Shown: piece by piece, positions 48,951-59,186 of the stretch
How positions within the stretch are numbered: position 1 is the stretch's first letter
Layout: each line of letters opens with the position of its first letter
Assembly (NCBI RefSeq): GCF_001307105.1
Contig: NZ_LGYN01000002.1
Location: forward strand, 1 to 64,000
DNA from: Bacillus australimaris
GTDB taxonomy: Bacteria > Bacillota > Bacilli > Bacillales > Bacillaceae
Direction of reading: 5' to 3'
Length of the DNA: 64,000 bases
The notes under the pieces: generated by a model
Databases searched by the model: none
The model's input: only the letters and a program-made list of their open reading frames with translations
What the model was told of the DNA's origin: nothing
Program-made: the position numbers and the translations under genes

Positions 48951-49091
48951 ATATGTTTGTATATTTATTATAAATCTCAAAAACATTTTGTTCCTTCAAA
49001 TTATTGTTTAAATGTATTGGAATTTCGTCATATTTATCGTTATTTTCATCAAAAACCTTCACGATCTTGTGTTAAAAATGCCTGGTTTCAT

Positions 49092-49949
49092 TTAAACGCC
49101 CCGCCATAAATGGCGATATTTTTTAGGAGATATGCCAATCAGTTTTGTGAATAGAGATGTAAAATAGTTTGGATTATCATACCCGGTCATACCGGCTATT
49201 TGTGTAACAGTAAAATTTGTGTTTATTAGCAGCGATTGAGACTCACCAATCCGTCGGCGAATCATATATTGAATTGGTGAGAATCCAGTGTGTTTTTTAA
49301 ATAAATGGGCGATATAATAAGGACTTGCATTCAATTCTTTGGCAATAGAAGAAAGTGTGATATTTTCAGTATAATGAAGATCAATATATGATTTGATTTT
49401 TAAAAATAGAGAGCAACAGACTTCTTCTGTCATCAGCGGTTGTTCTTTAGGGATGGTTAACAGCAAAGAGATAAGAGCAGATAGTAAATAACTGCATGTT
49501 TCTTGGTGGCCAGCTTGATTTGTTTTGACCTGGAAAAGAATCATCTCTAACAAGGTTTCTATTTGTTGAGCTTGATCTCCACAGTTCCATACACACGACA
49601 TTGATTCAGGTACTAAGTGATTCTCTGGTAAGCCTAGGCACTTAACATTTTTCATTCCTACGCAGTACACACTCATTTTAGATGTTTGATCCATATACTC
49701 GTCATGCAAAACATGACTATTATATATTAAAATATCTCCTTGTTTGACATCATATATGTTATTGCCAATCAAGTGTCTTCCTTTGCCTTTTTTTATAAAA
49801 ACAATCTCTAACATTTGCTTATGCATATGCATTGTTCGCGGTAAAGTAGTGTGTTGTTCATTGGCATGACAAACATAAACGAGTTCTGGTAATGCTTGAT
49901 CTAAACACCTGGAGGAAGTAACTTGCTGATGTACTAAATATTGTCCCAT
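49092..49949 (-). CDS. AraC family transcriptional regulator
   Basis: 285 residues: N-terminal cupin-like sensor (HMHKQMLEIVFIKKGKGRHL, KQGDILIYNSHVLHDEYM) and C-terminal double helix-turn-helix (ITLSSIAKELNASPYYIAHL, FTVTQIAGMTGYDNPNYFTS, FTKLIGISPKKYR). Probably activates the downstream permease-dehydrogenase genes in response to a sugar (inference). AGGAGATG precedes ATG. It sits in the middle of the cluster, after the MFS gene by 46 bp. Confidence 0.9.
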   Translation of the reverse strand: MGQYLVHQQVTSSRCLDQALPELVYVCHANEQHTTLPRTMHMHKQMLEIVFIKKGKGRHLIGNNIYDVKQGDILIYNSHVLHDEYMDQTSKMSVYCVGMKNVKCLGLPENHLVPESMSCVWNCGDQAQQIETLLEMILFQVKTNQAGHQETCSYLLSALISLLLTIPKEQPLMTEEVCCSLFLKIKSYIDLHYTENITLSSIAKELNASPYYIAHLFKKHTGFSPIQYMIRRRIGESQSLLINTNFTVTQIAGMTGYDNPNYFTSLFTKLIGISPKKYRHLWRGV

Positions 49950-49995
49950 AGATTCATCTCCTATATGATTTGTGAATTTTCACCTATATGAAAAC

Positions 49996-51177
49996 TTACA
50001 TTTTGCTAATGCTGTCATGATAAATACTATGTTTCATTGCTTTGCTTTTCCATTTTACAGCTAGTAATGTTGCGATTCCACCTAGCAAGGCAGCAAAGTA
50101 AAAACCGGCACTCAGCCCAAACCAAGAGTTAAAAATTCCTGCGATAAATGGTCCTCCAAAAATTCCTATCGCATAAAGCGCTTGATATGCACCAACAACC
50201 GTTGATTTCATGTGATCAGAAGCCGACTGATAGCACATACCTAATAATAGTGGGAAAATAAAACCTAACGAAAGTCCCATCATCGCTTGTATGATGTAAA
50301 AAATAGCTGGATGAGTGGTGATAGGCATTGTAAAAATACACATTGTGGCAAACATAAATGAGCCTATTAAAACCAACCATTGTTTTCTTATCGAAGTAGC
50401 GATTTTACCTATGATTAAAGGTGCGATTGCATGTGGAATCATAAAAGAAAAAGTGGTCAATCCTAACTGGCTTTTAGGAATACCAATACTTAATGCATAA
50501 GCTGATGTAAACCCAAACGTTGTAATAAAAATCATACCGTGTGCCAAAATGGATAAAAACGATAGTTGAAGAAGCGTTTGTTTCTTCAAAGTTAATGTAA
50601 GCGATTTCAAATCGATCTGACTACGGCTCCTAGAATGTATTGGTTCAGATATAAACAGCAGTAGAACAAATGCAAGGATACAGAGCAAACTACCAAGAAA
50701 ATATGGTGCATGCCACCCCCATTGACTCACTAAATACCCACTCAGTCCCATTCCAAGAAGTTGTGCAAATACGACAATAAATGAAATCAGATTCATTGCT
50801 TGATTGGATTCATGTTCATGGTAATAACTTGCAAACATGACAGTAAACACGACCCAGGTTGCGGCCGCTAATCCAGCGAAGCAACGGGCAATCAAAGCAA
50901 AAACCAAATCTTCTGTCAACAAAAATATGAGGCAGCTCATCGTGCTAGCTAAAATTCCAAGTAGGATAAAAGGTTTTCTTATTTTCAAATAATCCGCTAA
51001 TATTCCTAATGGGAGTCTGCATAAAAGTTGCAGGAATCCATAGCTGCTTAATATGAGACCAATTAAGAGATAGTCTCCCCCTAATGTCTCCAAATAGGGG
51101 GATAAAACTGGAACATATAGAAATTGTGAAAACCAAAAGATGAATGAAATAATCGAGAATATCACTGTATTTTTCAT
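49996..51177 (-). CDS. MFS transporter
   Basis: 393 residues, twelve hydrophobic segments. MFS motif A-like loop ICRLPLGILADYLKIRKPF in part (RLPLGILADYLKIRKP), and YQALYAIGIFGGPFIAGIF near the end. Substrate unknown; being between iolA and the AraC gene, it is probably a second carrier or exporter for the pathway. Weak ribosome site (GGAAATGAAG). Confidence 0.8.
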   Translation of the reverse strand: MKNTVIFSIISFIFWFSQFLYVPVLSPYLETLGGDYLLIGLILSSYGFLQLLCRLPLGILADYLKIRKPFILLGILASTMSCLIFLLTEDLVFALIARCFAGLAAATWVVFTVMFASYYHEHESNQAMNLISFIVVFAQLLGMGLSGYLVSQWGWHAPYFLGSLLCILAFVLLLFISEPIHSRSRSQIDLKSLTLTLKKQTLLQLSFLSILAHGMIFITTFGFTSAYALSIGIPKSQLGLTTFSFMIPHAIAPLIIGKIATSIRKQWLVLIGSFMFATMCIFTMPITTHPAIFYIIQAMMGLSLGFIFPLLLGMCYQSASDHMKSTVVGAYQALYAIGIFGGPFIAGIFNSWFGLSAGFYFAALLGGIATLLAVKWKSKAMKHSIYHDSISKM

Positions 51178-51214
51178 GCTTCATTTCCAACTTGTGATTA
51201 ATGCATCGTTTAAA

Positions 51215-52672
51215 TCAATAACGTGCAGTAACCATTTTTTTCCTTGTGTAAAATTCAACCCCGTCTGTACCGTTTGCATGAAGGTCTCCATAAAATGATT
51301 CTTTCCAACCAGAGAATGGGAAGAATGCCATTGGAGCTGGAACCCCAACATTAATTCCTAGCATACCTGCTTCAATCTGATCTCTAAATGTGCGAACACT
51401 TGCGGCGCTATCAGTATATAGACAAGCTCCATTTGCAAATTTTGAAGCATTTGCAAGCTCTATTGCATCATTCAATGATTTTACGCGCACGATGGATAAA
51501 ACGGGTGCAAAAATTTCCTCCTGCCAAATTTTCATTTCTTGTGTGACATGATCGAAAATCGTTGGACCAATAAAATATCCTTCATCATTCGTATTGTCGT
51601 CTTTTCGTCCATCTCGAATGATATGTGCCCCTTCATTTATTCCTTGTTCGATATATTGCAGTGTCCGTTCTTTATGTCCTTCACGAATAACAGGCCCTAA
51701 AAAAACATTGTCATCCATACCGTTTCCAATCACGATTTTGTTTGATTCTTCAACTAGTTTTTCAATGAATTGATCAGCAATTTCCTCTTGCACGGCAACA
51801 ACAGCTGCTGCCATACATCTTTCACCAGCAGAACCAAAGGCTGCTCCAATAATTTGTTTAATAGCTCCATCTAAATCAGCATCATTTAATACGATGGAAT
51901 GATTTTTTGCGCCCGCAAGAGCCTGCACTCTTTTTCCATGCTCTGTTCCTTTTTTGTACACAAATTCTGCTACTGGTTGTGAACCAACAAATGAGATGGC
52001 TTTGACTTGTTTGTGCTCAATTAGTCCATTTACTACATCATGTGCACCGTTCACAATGTTGAGCACCCCTTTTGGTAATCCTGCCTCGGCAAATAGTTCT
52101 GCAAGTCTTGCTGCTAAGAGTGGTGTTCTCTCTGATGGCTTTAAGATGAATGTATTCCCGCAAGCGATCGCCAATGGAAACATCCAGCAAGGAACCATCA
52201 TTGGAAAGTTAAAAGGCGTAATACCACCAATAACACCGATTGGATATCGATACATTCCTGATTCAATGCCTGTTGCTATGTCAGGAAGCTGTTTCCCCAT
52301 CATTAATGTCGGTGCACCCGCTGCAAATTCCACACATTCAATCCCCCGTTGGACTTCACCACGAGCTTCAGTCAAGCTTTTTCCATTTTCTAGTGTCACT
52401 AGTTCAGCGAGTTCATCCCAATTTTCCACGAGCAGTTGCTGATATTTAAAAAGAACACGGGCTCGTCTAGGTACAGCTGTTTTTGACCATGTTTGAAATG
52501 CTTCATTCGCAGCTTGAACTGCACGATCAACATCCTCTTTTGTAGATAATGGAACTTCAGCAATCACTTTACCAGTTGCAGGATTGAAAACAGATTCTGT
52601 TTGACTGCTTACGGATTCAAGCCATTCTCCACCAATATAATTTTGCACTGTGTTTATTGTTGTTTTTGTCAT
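51215..52672 (-). CDS. iolA: methylmalonate/malonate semialdehyde dehydrogenase (acylating)
   Basis: 485 residues, aldehyde dehydrogenase fold of the MmsA/IolA type. Asn in [17 protein letters not shown], Glu/Gly region and catalytic Cys in [14 protein letters not shown]-terminus [12 protein letters not shown]. Converts malonate semialdehyde to acetyl-CoA and CO2 with NAD and CoA, the last step of inositol breakdown. 15 bp downstream of iolC. Confidence 0.93.
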   Translation of the reverse strand: MTKTTINTVQNYIGGEWLESVSSQTESVFNPATGKVIAEVPLSTKEDVDRAVQAANEAFQTWSKTAVPRRARVLFKYQQLLVENWDELAELVTLENGKSLTEARGEVQRGIECVEFAAGAPTLMMGKQLPDIATGIESGMYRYPIGVIGGITPFNFPMMVPCWMFPLAIACGNTFILKPSERTPLLAARLAELFAEAGLPKGVLNIVNGAHDVVNGLIEHKQVKAISFVGSQPVAEFVYKKGTEHGKRVQALAGAKNHSIVLNDADLDGAIKQIIGAAFGSAGERCMAAAVVAVQEEIADQFIEKLVEESNKIVIGNGMDDNVFLGPVIREGHKERTLQYIEQGINEGAHIIRDGRKDDNTNDEGYFIGPTIFDHVTQEMKIWQEEIFAPVLSIVRVKSLNDAIELANASKFANGACLYTDSAASVRTFRDQIEAGMLGINVGVPAPMAFFPFSGWKESFYGDLHANGTDGVEFYTRKKMVTARY

Positions 52673-52687
52673 TATGTTCTCCCCTTT

Positions 52688-53698
52688 TTAAAATGATGTT
52701 TGTAGAATTTCTTCTGCTGTTTTCATGAATGATTCAATTTCTGAAACAGATGGCATAGCCTCTGAAGAGCTGTGCTTAGAGATGACAATGGAAGCAGACG
52801 CACTTCCAAAACGCATCGCTTCTTGTAATGTCATATCATTTAATAACCCATAGATTAGTGCTGAAGCATAGGAATCTCCAGCTCCGAATGTTTTGAGTAC
52901 TTTCGTTTTAAAAATGCCGCTTTGATGAGAGAGACCGTCTTGAGTATAAGCAATTGATCCTGAACCACCGTGTTTAATAATGACAATTTTTGCGTGATGA
53001 TCGAACCATTTCTTAGATGTTTTAGCGTCATTAGATGGTCCGTCGGATGTCAATTTTTCCATCATATCGAACTCTTCTCTTGTACCGATGAGTAAATCGG
53101 ATTTCTCTGCTGCTAGATTGTAGTAAATCGCCGTTTCTGCTTCTGAATGCCACGTATACGGTCGATAATCTAAATCAAAGATGACGTTGACTTGATGTTT
53201 CCTAGCATAATCAAGGGCGACGAAAACGGCTTCTCTTGATGGACTTTTTGCAAGGGCTGTTCCTGAAATGAGTAAAGATTTAGCATTTTTAATGTAATTT
53301 TCCGAAACATCGCTTACTTCTAATTTAAGATCGGCCACGTTGTCACGGTACATTAAAATACTACAGTCTTCAGGACTTATAATTTCTGTGAAGGCAAGAC
53401 CTGTCATAGCTCCGGTCTGGTCAATCGATATTCCCTCTGTATCAACATGATTTTGTTCAAGGTATTTTGTAGCAAAACGCCCCATTTGATCATTGGCTAC
53501 TTTTCCAATGAACCCTGTCTTCATACCAAGCCTTGACAGACCAATCGCAATATTTGCAGGAGAGCCGCCTACATATTTTGTGAATGTGAGGGTCTCTTCC
53601 ATTGGACGATCAATTTCATTTGCATTTAAATCAATACACAATCTTCCAAGCGCAATGACATCTAATTTTCTATCTTTTTTAAAAGTCAAATATGACAT
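52688..53698 (-). CDS. iolC: 5-dehydro-2-deoxygluconokinase
   Basis: 336 residues, PfkB/ribokinase fold: VIALGRLCIDLNANEIDRPM, YVGGSPANIAIGLSRLG (first PfkB signature) and KTFGAGDSYASALIYGLL with the catalytic Asp in GAGD. Phosphorylates 2-deoxy-5-keto-gluconate. ATG at 53698 is 8 bp after GGGAG and two bases after the iolB stop; longer frames overlap iolB. Confidence 0.93.
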   Translation of the reverse strand: MSYLTFKKDRKLDVIALGRLCIDLNANEIDRPMEETLTFTKYVGGSPANIAIGLSRLGMKTGFIGKVANDQMGRFATKYLEQNHVDTEGISIDQTGAMTGLAFTEIISPEDCSILMYRDNVADLKLEVSDVSENYIKNAKSLLISGTALAKSPSREAVFVALDYARKHQVNVIFDLDYRPYTWHSEAETAIYYNLAAEKSDLLIGTREEFDMMEKLTSDGPSNDAKTSKKWFDHHAKIVIIKHGGSGSIAYTQDGLSHQSGIFKTKVLKTFGAGDSYASALIYGLLNDMTLQEAMRFGSASASIVISKHSSSEAMPSVSEIESFMKTAEEILQTSF

Positions 53699-53700
53699 GG

Positions 53701-54528
53701 TCATTTCTCCCTGCTTTCCGATAATTTGTGCTCCATTACCCATTCATGCTCTTTGCTGTTTTGAAATTTCCAAGTGCGGACTGGTCCAGCCATTACGTTT
53801 AAATAATAACTTTCATAACCAGGAGGCGCAGCAACAGGATGATAACCTTTTGGTACAAGAACGGCTTCTCCATTTTGAACAGACATTATCTCATTTAAAG
53901 ATAAATCATCTGTATACACTCTTTGCAGAATAAAGCCATGGTTTGGATTGACTTTATGATAATATGTTTCTTCTAAATAAGATTCATAAGGTAAATTGTT
54001 TTCGTCGTGTTTATGAGGCGGGTAACTTGACCAGTTTCCCTCAGGTGTAAACACTTCCACTACTAGTAAGTGATCCGCAGAAGCTTGTTCTGGTAAAATA
54101 TTATGAACCTGTCTAGAGATGTTATCTGCTCCCCTCTGTTCAACACCAACTTGAGCTGGAGTAATGAGGCGAGCTGGATAAGTTCCTTTACCAGGTGAAG
54201 AACAGATCGCAATTTCAACATCAGTAAGAGCTTCAATCGTGAATTGATCATCATTCGGCACATAAATGGAATAAGGTGGTGTTTTTTCAAATACATCCAT
54301 CCTTTGGCCAACATGCTCCCATTTTTCTAATTTGGTTGAAATGTGAAGTTTTCCAGATAAAATCACAATACACACTTCTTGATCATTTGTTTGCTTTTGA
54401 AGCGTTTCCCCTTGCAATAGCTTATATACTTCAAAACCAATGTATTTCCATCCAGCTGATTGCGGGGTGATACTTAGTACCTTTCCATCTGAATCACGTT
54501 TATACGGTGGAACAATCAATTCAGGCAT
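53701..54528 (-). CDS. iolB: 5-deoxy-glucuronate isomerase
   Basis: 275 residues, KduI/IolB bicupin. HNILPEQASADHLLVVEVFT, WSSYPPHKHDENNLPYESYL, EETYYHKVNPNHGFILQRVY and the metal His/Glu residues in PPHKH and EETYYH. Isomerises 5-deoxy-glucuronate to 2-deoxy-5-keto-gluconate. Between iolD and iolC with short gaps. Confidence 0.95.
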   Translation of the reverse strand: MPELIVPPYKRDSDGKVLSITPQSAGWKYIGFEVYKLLQGETLQKQTNDQEVCIVILSGKLHISTKLEKWEHVGQRMDVFEKTPPYSIYVPNDDQFTIEALTDVEIAICSSPGKGTYPARLITPAQVGVEQRGADNISRQVHNILPEQASADHLLVVEVFTPEGNWSSYPPHKHDENNLPYESYLEETYYHKVNPNHGFILQRVYTDDLSLNEIMSVQNGEAVLVPKGYHPVAAPPGYESYYLNVMAGPVRTWKFQNSKEHEWVMEHKLSESREK

Positions 54529-54555
54529 CTATTTTCCTCACCTTTCTGATTTTAT

Positions 54556-56481
54556 TTAATATTTTCTTGCTTTTTCTAATTGTTTTTCTTTCAATTGATA
54601 GGCTTTTTTGACTGAATCCTGCTGTGTTACTTCTGAAATTCCTACATGCCACCAAGAACCATAGCCATCTGTCATGGTTTTCGGTAAAACTTTTACATCA
54701 ATTAATGTGCTAACCGTTTGTTTTTTTGCATCTTCAATGGCAGCCTTGAGTTGATCCAAAGTATGTACTTCATACGTTTTTGCTCCATACCCAGCGGCAG
54801 ACTGAGCAAAATTGATTCTCAAGATCTCCCCATCTAATTGCCCTGTTTGATGATTACGTGCTCGAAATTCAGTAGCAAAACTATTAATTCCATGATCCAT
54901 TTGTAAATTGTTAATACAACCAAATCCAGAGTTATCAAAAAGGATAATGTTCATTTTCAAGCCTTCTTGAATACTTGTCACCAATTCACTATGTAGCATT
55001 AAATAGCTACCATCTCCACTCAGGGCATATACTTCTTTCGTCGGTTCAGCTATTTTCACGCCCAGTGCAGAAGCAATTTCATATCCCATACATGAATAAC
55101 CATATTCTAAATGATACGTATTTCTTTCTTTAGCCACCCACATTCTCTGTAAATCACCTGGAAGACTACCTGCTGCACAAGTAATAATGGAATCATCCGC
55201 TATCCATTCATTGATATGTCCAAGTACAGTAGTTTGAGGTAATTCGGTATTCAGACAATGTCTATATTCATCTATCTGCTGTTGATCAAAATGTCCTTTT
55301 ATTTCCGGTACGAAGTCTTTGCCTGTAAACTGGATGTCCTTTAAGCGAGCAAGTTCTTGATTCCATTCTTTTTTAGCCTGCTCGATCTCATCTGTATATG
55401 TGGAACGGTATCCATCTAATGCTGTCATGAGTGCCTCTAATCCAGATTTTGCATCAGCAATCACTTTTGTGGCTTCTAATTTGGAAGCGTGAAATTCTGA
55501 TAAGTTGATTGTTAGAACATCTGTTTCAGGGTAGAACAATTTAGACGAAGTTGTAAAATCCGTGAAGCGTGTGCCCACACCTATGATGAGATCAGCATTT
55601 TGGGCTATATCATTTGCCGCTTTATTTCCTGTAACACCAATCCCTCCAATGTTTAATGGATGGGTACTTTCAATCCCACTTTTCCCTGCCTGTGTTTCAC
55701 TAAATGGAATATGGAAAGTTTCTGCAAACTGACGAAAGGTGTCGGCTGCTTCTGAGTAACGCACACCTCCCCCTAAAATAAGAAGGGGTTTTTCTTTTGA
55801 TCGAATAAGAGATGCGGCGGCCTCTATACTTCTATTCGATGGCTTCTGACGGTCAATATAATGTACACGTTCTTTAAAGAAATGAAGTGGATAATCCCAT
55901 GCTTCTCCTTGGACATCTTGAGGAAGACAAATGGTGACGGCTCCTGTATCTGATTGATCAGTTAAAACTCGCATGGCACTAATCATAGCTGACATTAACT
56001 GTTCGGGCCTTGAAATGCGATCCCAATATTTACTAACTGAGCGAAAAGCATCGTTTGTGGAAAGCGTTAAATCATGAGTTTGTTCAATCTGCTGCAGGAC
56101 TGGATCTGGTTGTCTAGTGGCAAAAACATCTCCAGTCAGGAGAAGAAGTGGAATTTGATTAGCTGTTGCTGTAGCAGCAGCAGTGACCATATTAGCTGAA
56201 CCAGGACCTACCGAGGAAGAGCACGCGATAATTTGCCGGCGATTGCTCTGTTTTGCAAACGCCGTAGCAGCATGTGCCATTCCTTGTTCATTTCTTCCTT
56301 GATACACTTTTAGATTACCAGGATCCTCCTGTAATGCTTGACCAATCCCTACTACATTTCCATGTCCGAATATCGTGAAAACGCCTTGAACAAAAGGTGT
56401 TTTTTCTCCGTCAAATTCAATAAATTGTGCATTTAGAAATTTGACTAATGCTTGACTCATCGTTAATCTGATCGATTTCAT
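54556..56481 (-). CDS. iolD: 3D-(3,5/4)-trihydroxycyclohexane-1,2-dione acylhydrolase
   Basis: 641 residues, ThDP-dependent enzyme with acetolactate-synthase-like domains. [15 protein letters not shown] with the N-terminal ThDP Glu region near [14 protein letters not shown]-terminal ThDP/Mg motif [12 protein letters not shown]...NNSGF-type segment [17 protein letters not shown]; end [17 protein letters not shown]. Opens the carbocyclic ring, the step that commits the compound to inositol-type catabolism. AAGGAGTGG precedes ATG. Confidence 0.96.
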   Translation of the reverse strand: MKSIRLTMSQALVKFLNAQFIEFDGEKTPFVQGVFTIFGHGNVVGIGQALQEDPGNLKVYQGRNEQGMAHAATAFAKQSNRRQIIACSSSVGPGSANMVTAAATATANQIPLLLLTGDVFATRQPDPVLQQIEQTHDLTLSTNDAFRSVSKYWDRISRPEQLMSAMISAMRVLTDQSDTGAVTICLPQDVQGEAWDYPLHFFKERVHYIDRQKPSNRSIEAAASLIRSKEKPLLILGGGVRYSEAADTFRQFAETFHIPFSETQAGKSGIESTHPLNIGGIGVTGNKAANDIAQNADLIIGVGTRFTDFTTSSKLFYPETDVLTINLSEFHASKLEATKVIADAKSGLEALMTALDGYRSTYTDEIEQAKKEWNQELARLKDIQFTGKDFVPEIKGHFDQQQIDEYRHCLNTELPQTTVLGHINEWIADDSIITCAAGSLPGDLQRMWVAKERNTYHLEYGYSCMGYEIASALGVKIAEPTKEVYALSGDGSYLMLHSELVTSIQEGLKMNIILFDNSGFGCINNLQMDHGINSFATEFRARNHQTGQLDGEILRINFAQSAAGYGAKTYEVHTLDQLKAAIEDAKKQTVSTLIDVKVLPKTMTDGYGSWWHVGISEVTQQDSVKKAYQLKEKQLEKARKY

Positions 56482-56532
56482 ACATTTCCACTCCTTAATG
56501 TGTCATTTTAGTTCACAAGATCATGTTTTCAT

Positions 56533-57288
56533 CTAATCCGTCACAATTAATTTCACGTTGTTTGTTTTCATCCATGTTTGATAATTTTCACTTAATTGTT
56601 TATCGGTGATCACATAATTGACAGCATCTAATTTGCAATATGTCACCATCGCTTGTTTATCAAATTTTGTATGATCGACTAAAAGAAAAACGTCTCCCCC
56701 TTTTTTGACAACGATTTCTTTCATGCTGCTTTCAACTGGAGAAGAGTTTGTCACACCATTTGTGATGGAAACACCAGTTGATGCCATGAATACTTGATCA
56801 AAATTGTATTGGTCTATTACCCTAGAGATGGAATGGTCAGAAAAGGATTTCGTTTTTCTTTCTAAAAAACCACCTGTCGAAAGTATCGTTAAATTATGGA
56901 ATGGCATTGCTTGGGAGATAAAGTCCACATTATTAGTGACAATCGTAAGCGTTTTTTGGTGGATGTAATGGATCATTTCCAGTGTAGTTGTCCCTGAGTC
57001 TATAAAAATAGTATCTCCATCTTTCACCATACTGGCTGCCACTTTAGCAATCGACTGTTTTGCTGTTTGGTTTTTGATTTGTCTATCATCAAAAGATTCT
57101 AAGCGAGCGAGTTTAAAAGCAACACCTCCATAAACTTTATGAAAATGACCTTGTTCGACTAATTTTTGTACATCTCTTCGAATGGTATTTTTCGATACTT
57201 CAAACGTGGTCATTAAGTCATCAAGAGACACGCATTGATGTTCAATGACATATTGTTTTATTCTTTCAAGCCTTTTGTTTTTTAGCAT
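56533..57288 (-). CDS. iolR: DeoR family repressor IolR
   Basis: 251 residues, the length of B. subtilis IolR. N-terminal DeoR helix-turn-helix (CVSLDDLMTTFEVSKNTIRR, then DVQKLVEQG) and the DeoR sensor domain (DGDTIFIDSGTTTLEMI, TIVTNNVDFISQAM, ILSTGGFLERKT). It releases DNA when bound by the phosphorylated deoxyketogluconate. ATG at 57288 follows AAAGGAAGAG. Inside the operon, between iolJ and iolD, unlike B. subtilis where iolR is divergent. Confidence 0.92.
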   Translation of the reverse strand: MLKNKRLERIKQYVIEHQCVSLDDLMTTFEVSKNTIRRDVQKLVEQGHFHKVYGGVAFKLARLESFDDRQIKNQTAKQSIAKVAASMVKDGDTIFIDSGTTTLEMIHYIHQKTLTIVTNNVDFISQAMPFHNLTILSTGGFLERKTKSFSDHSISRVIDQYNFDQVFMASTGVSITNGVTNSSPVESSMKEIVVKKGGDVFLLVDHTKFDKQAMVTYCKLDAVNYVITDKQLSENYQTWMKTNNVKLIVTD

Positions 57289-57313
57289 GATTCTCTTCCT
57301 TTTTAACACTAGA

Positions 57314-58198
57314 TTAACGTTGTATTTGACTGTGTACTCTCTGCTGAGAGCCAAACTCCCTTATTTTTTCTTTTACAACGCTCTTAATCGCTTGCTGGCC
57401 TGGCGTTAAGAGCATTTGTGGATCATAAGTCTCCTTATTTTTCATGAATATGTCACGAGTAACAGCCGACCATGCTTGTGTACATTCTGTATTCACATTT
57501 ATTTTTGCATGACCAAGTGTAATGGCTTTTTGAATAAGTGGTACAGGAATGCCTGATCCCCCATGAAGTACGAGTGGAATCCCAACTTTTTTGGATATGT
57601 ACTCCATTTCTTTAAAACCTAATTTTGGCTCCCCTTGATATGGTCCATGGACTGATCCAAGTGCTGCTGCCAAAGCGTCTACATTTGTTTCTTCAACCAA
57701 TCGAATACACTCAATCGGATCTGCGTAGTTCACATTTCCAATCAGTCCATCTTCCATCCCGCCAACAGTACCGACTTCTGCCTCAACAGACACTCCTTTC
57801 GATTTGGCATACTCTACAACTTTTTTTGTCATTTCTATATTTTTCTCAATAGGAAGCCGTGAACCATCAAACATGACTGAGCTAAAGCCTGCATCAATTG
57901 CAGCTTTACACCTTTCAACACTCATTCCATGATCTAAATGAAGAGCAACCGGAACTGTGACCGCCATGTCTTCGACTAATCCTTTTACCATCCCTACAAT
58001 TGTTCGAAACCCACCTAGAAATTCTATGAGTCTGTCAGACGCAGCTAAAATAATCGGTGATTCTTCTTCTTCAGCTGCCTGTAAGATGGCTTTTGCCCAT
58101 TGAAGCCCATTGATGTTAAATTGGCCGACAGCATAGCCGGTATTTCTTGCCTCAAAGATCATCGTCTTCATTGGTATTAATTCGGAATGAATATACAT
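57314..58198 (-). CDS. iolJ: 6-phospho-5-dehydro-2-deoxy-gluconate aldolase
   Basis: 294 residues, class II fructose-bisphosphate-aldolase family: AVGQFNINGLQWAKAILQAA, VPVALHLDHGMSVERCKAAI (metal His), VEAEVGTVGGMEDG, LAAALGSVHGPYQGEP and LVLHGGSGIP. Splits 2-deoxy-5-keto-gluconate 6-phosphate to DHAP and malonate semialdehyde. ATG at 58198 follows AAGGAG at 10 bp. First gene of the leftward cluster, with IolR-like boxes upstream. Confidence 0.93.
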   Translation of the reverse strand: MYIHSELIPMKTMIFEARNTGYAVGQFNINGLQWAKAILQAAEEEESPIILAASDRLIEFLGGFRTIVGMVKGLVEDMAVTVPVALHLDHGMSVERCKAAIDAGFSSVMFDGSRLPIEKNIEMTKKVVEYAKSKGVSVEAEVGTVGGMEDGLIGNVNYADPIECIRLVEETNVDALAAALGSVHGPYQGEPKLGFKEMEYISKKVGIPLVLHGGSGIPVPLIQKAITLGHAKINVNTECTQAWSAVTRDIFMKNKETYDPQMLLTPGQQAIKSVVKEKIREFGSQQRVHSQIQR

Positions 58199-58323
58199 TT
58201 TTCTTAATCTCCTTATCAATTTAAAATCAATTATTGTAGCATTATTGAGGTGAAGTGATGTTGACAAACAAAAAATGTGCAAAATTTCTAAAACCGCATA
58301 TAGATTTTAAAACTTACGAACAT

Positions 58324-58376
58324 ACAAATGGTTAACAATTGGTTGTTTAGTGTTTTTTGTGAGTAACTTTTGGTTA
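58324..58376 (-). promoter_or_regulatory. IolR-like operator boxes
   Basis: Three 11-mers on the minus strand resemble the IolR element WRAYCAADARD: TAACCAAAAGT (58376-58366, 11 of 11), CAACCAATTGT (58345-58335, 9 of 11) and TAACCATTTGT (58334-58324, 9 of 11). The last two are directly tandem with period 11. They lie 126-178 bp before iolJ. Confidence 0.65.
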
Positions 58377-58397
58377 ACTGTAGATACATCATAATGT

Positions 58398-58411
58398 TAA
58401 AAGCGCTTTCA
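58398..58411. promoter_or_regulatory. probable cre (CcpA) site
   Basis: TAAAAGCGCTTTCA fits TGWAANCGNTNWCA at 13 of 14 positions, 200 bp before iolJ and 22 bp from the nearest IolR-like box. Suggests glucose repression of the inositol cluster. Confidence 0.6.
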
Positions 58412-58599
58412 GTCAATCAATTATTAGAAAAAACAAAAAATATCAAGCTGAGTTTTTTTAAATCATCTTCTAATTCAAAGCCAACACCCAATAAAAAAGC
58501 TGCCGAGTTTATCGACAGCTTTACTTTAATGGCCCAATTAAAACATCAATAGAATTAGGAATCATTCATTTTTAGAATCATTCTCTTCATAATATTCCC

Positions 58600-58719
58600 T
58601 GGAAAGTTCGCATTGTTGTGAAGAAAGGTCGATATAAAACACGTGCTTTGAAGGGTTTTTTAAAAACCGTCGCGGATATGTATTCTCGGGGATCGGAAAT
58701 AGAAATAAATAAAAAATGA
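58600..58719 (+). pseudogene. C-terminal remnant of a LysR-type regulator
   Basis: The frame WKVRIVVKKGRYKTRALKGF then LKTVADMYSRGSEIEINKK ending at TGA 58719 looks like a LysR effector-domain tail. No intact upstream part or start codon exists in this frame. It is convergent with a remnant of a CitM-type transporter; a LysR/citrate-transporter pair (yraN-yraO) is known in B. subtilis, so both may be leftovers of one locus. Confidence 0.4.
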
Positions 58720-58748
58720 ACCTTCTTGTTTTCTACCATGGAGAAACT

Positions 58749-58779
58749 GAAAAAAGCCTAATTCTCAAGGCTTTTTTTC
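58749..58779. terminator. bidirectional terminator between the two remnants
   Basis: AAAAAGCC / GGCTTTTT stem with a T8 run. Confidence 0.7.
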
Positions 58780-58792
58780 TTTTTATATTCTG

Positions 58793-59092
58793 TTAGCTGG
58801 TCATGATAGCACCTGTCAGCCATGCAATAGACATGAGAACTAAACATGTGAGTATGGACCATTTAAGGGTGAAACGTACGTATTCGGCAATATTCAGCTT
58901 GAGCATGCCTGTTAATAGAATAGTAGCGGGTACCAGTGGCAATAAGAAGTGGGCGGCTTGTGTCAAAACGACTGTTCGCACAATTTCTATTTCTTCAATT
59001 CCGTAAGCTTGAGCAGTACTTGCAAAGATTGGCACGACACCGAAATAAAAGGCATCATTGGACATAACAAATGTAAAGGGAATGCTGAGGAT
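58793..59092 (-). pseudogene. C-terminal remnant of a CitMHS-type citrate/metal transporter
   Basis: The frame reads LSIPFTFVMSNDAFYFGVVP, then TQAAHFLLPLVPATILLTGM and a last membrane helix ILTCLVLMSIAWLTGAIM, closely resembling the end of CitM/CitMHS citrate transporters (normally about 430 residues). Only about 100 residues remain; the frame loses similarity upstream of about 59092. An internal ATG at 59065 would give 90 residues but not a working carrier. Confidence 0.7.
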
Positions 59093-59186
59093 AAATTGTA
59101 TCGTGCATGGACAGAGAATAGATGGTGTTTAAAAAGAAGTTTGATAATTCTGTTTATTTGTTTTGATTTTATTTTTTGAAAAAATA

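Noticed and set aside
58370..58552. 60-codon ORF upstream of the LysR remnant
   Set aside because: No ribosome site at its start, and it covers the IolR-like and cre sites; low-complexity Lys/Ser-rich product without similarity.
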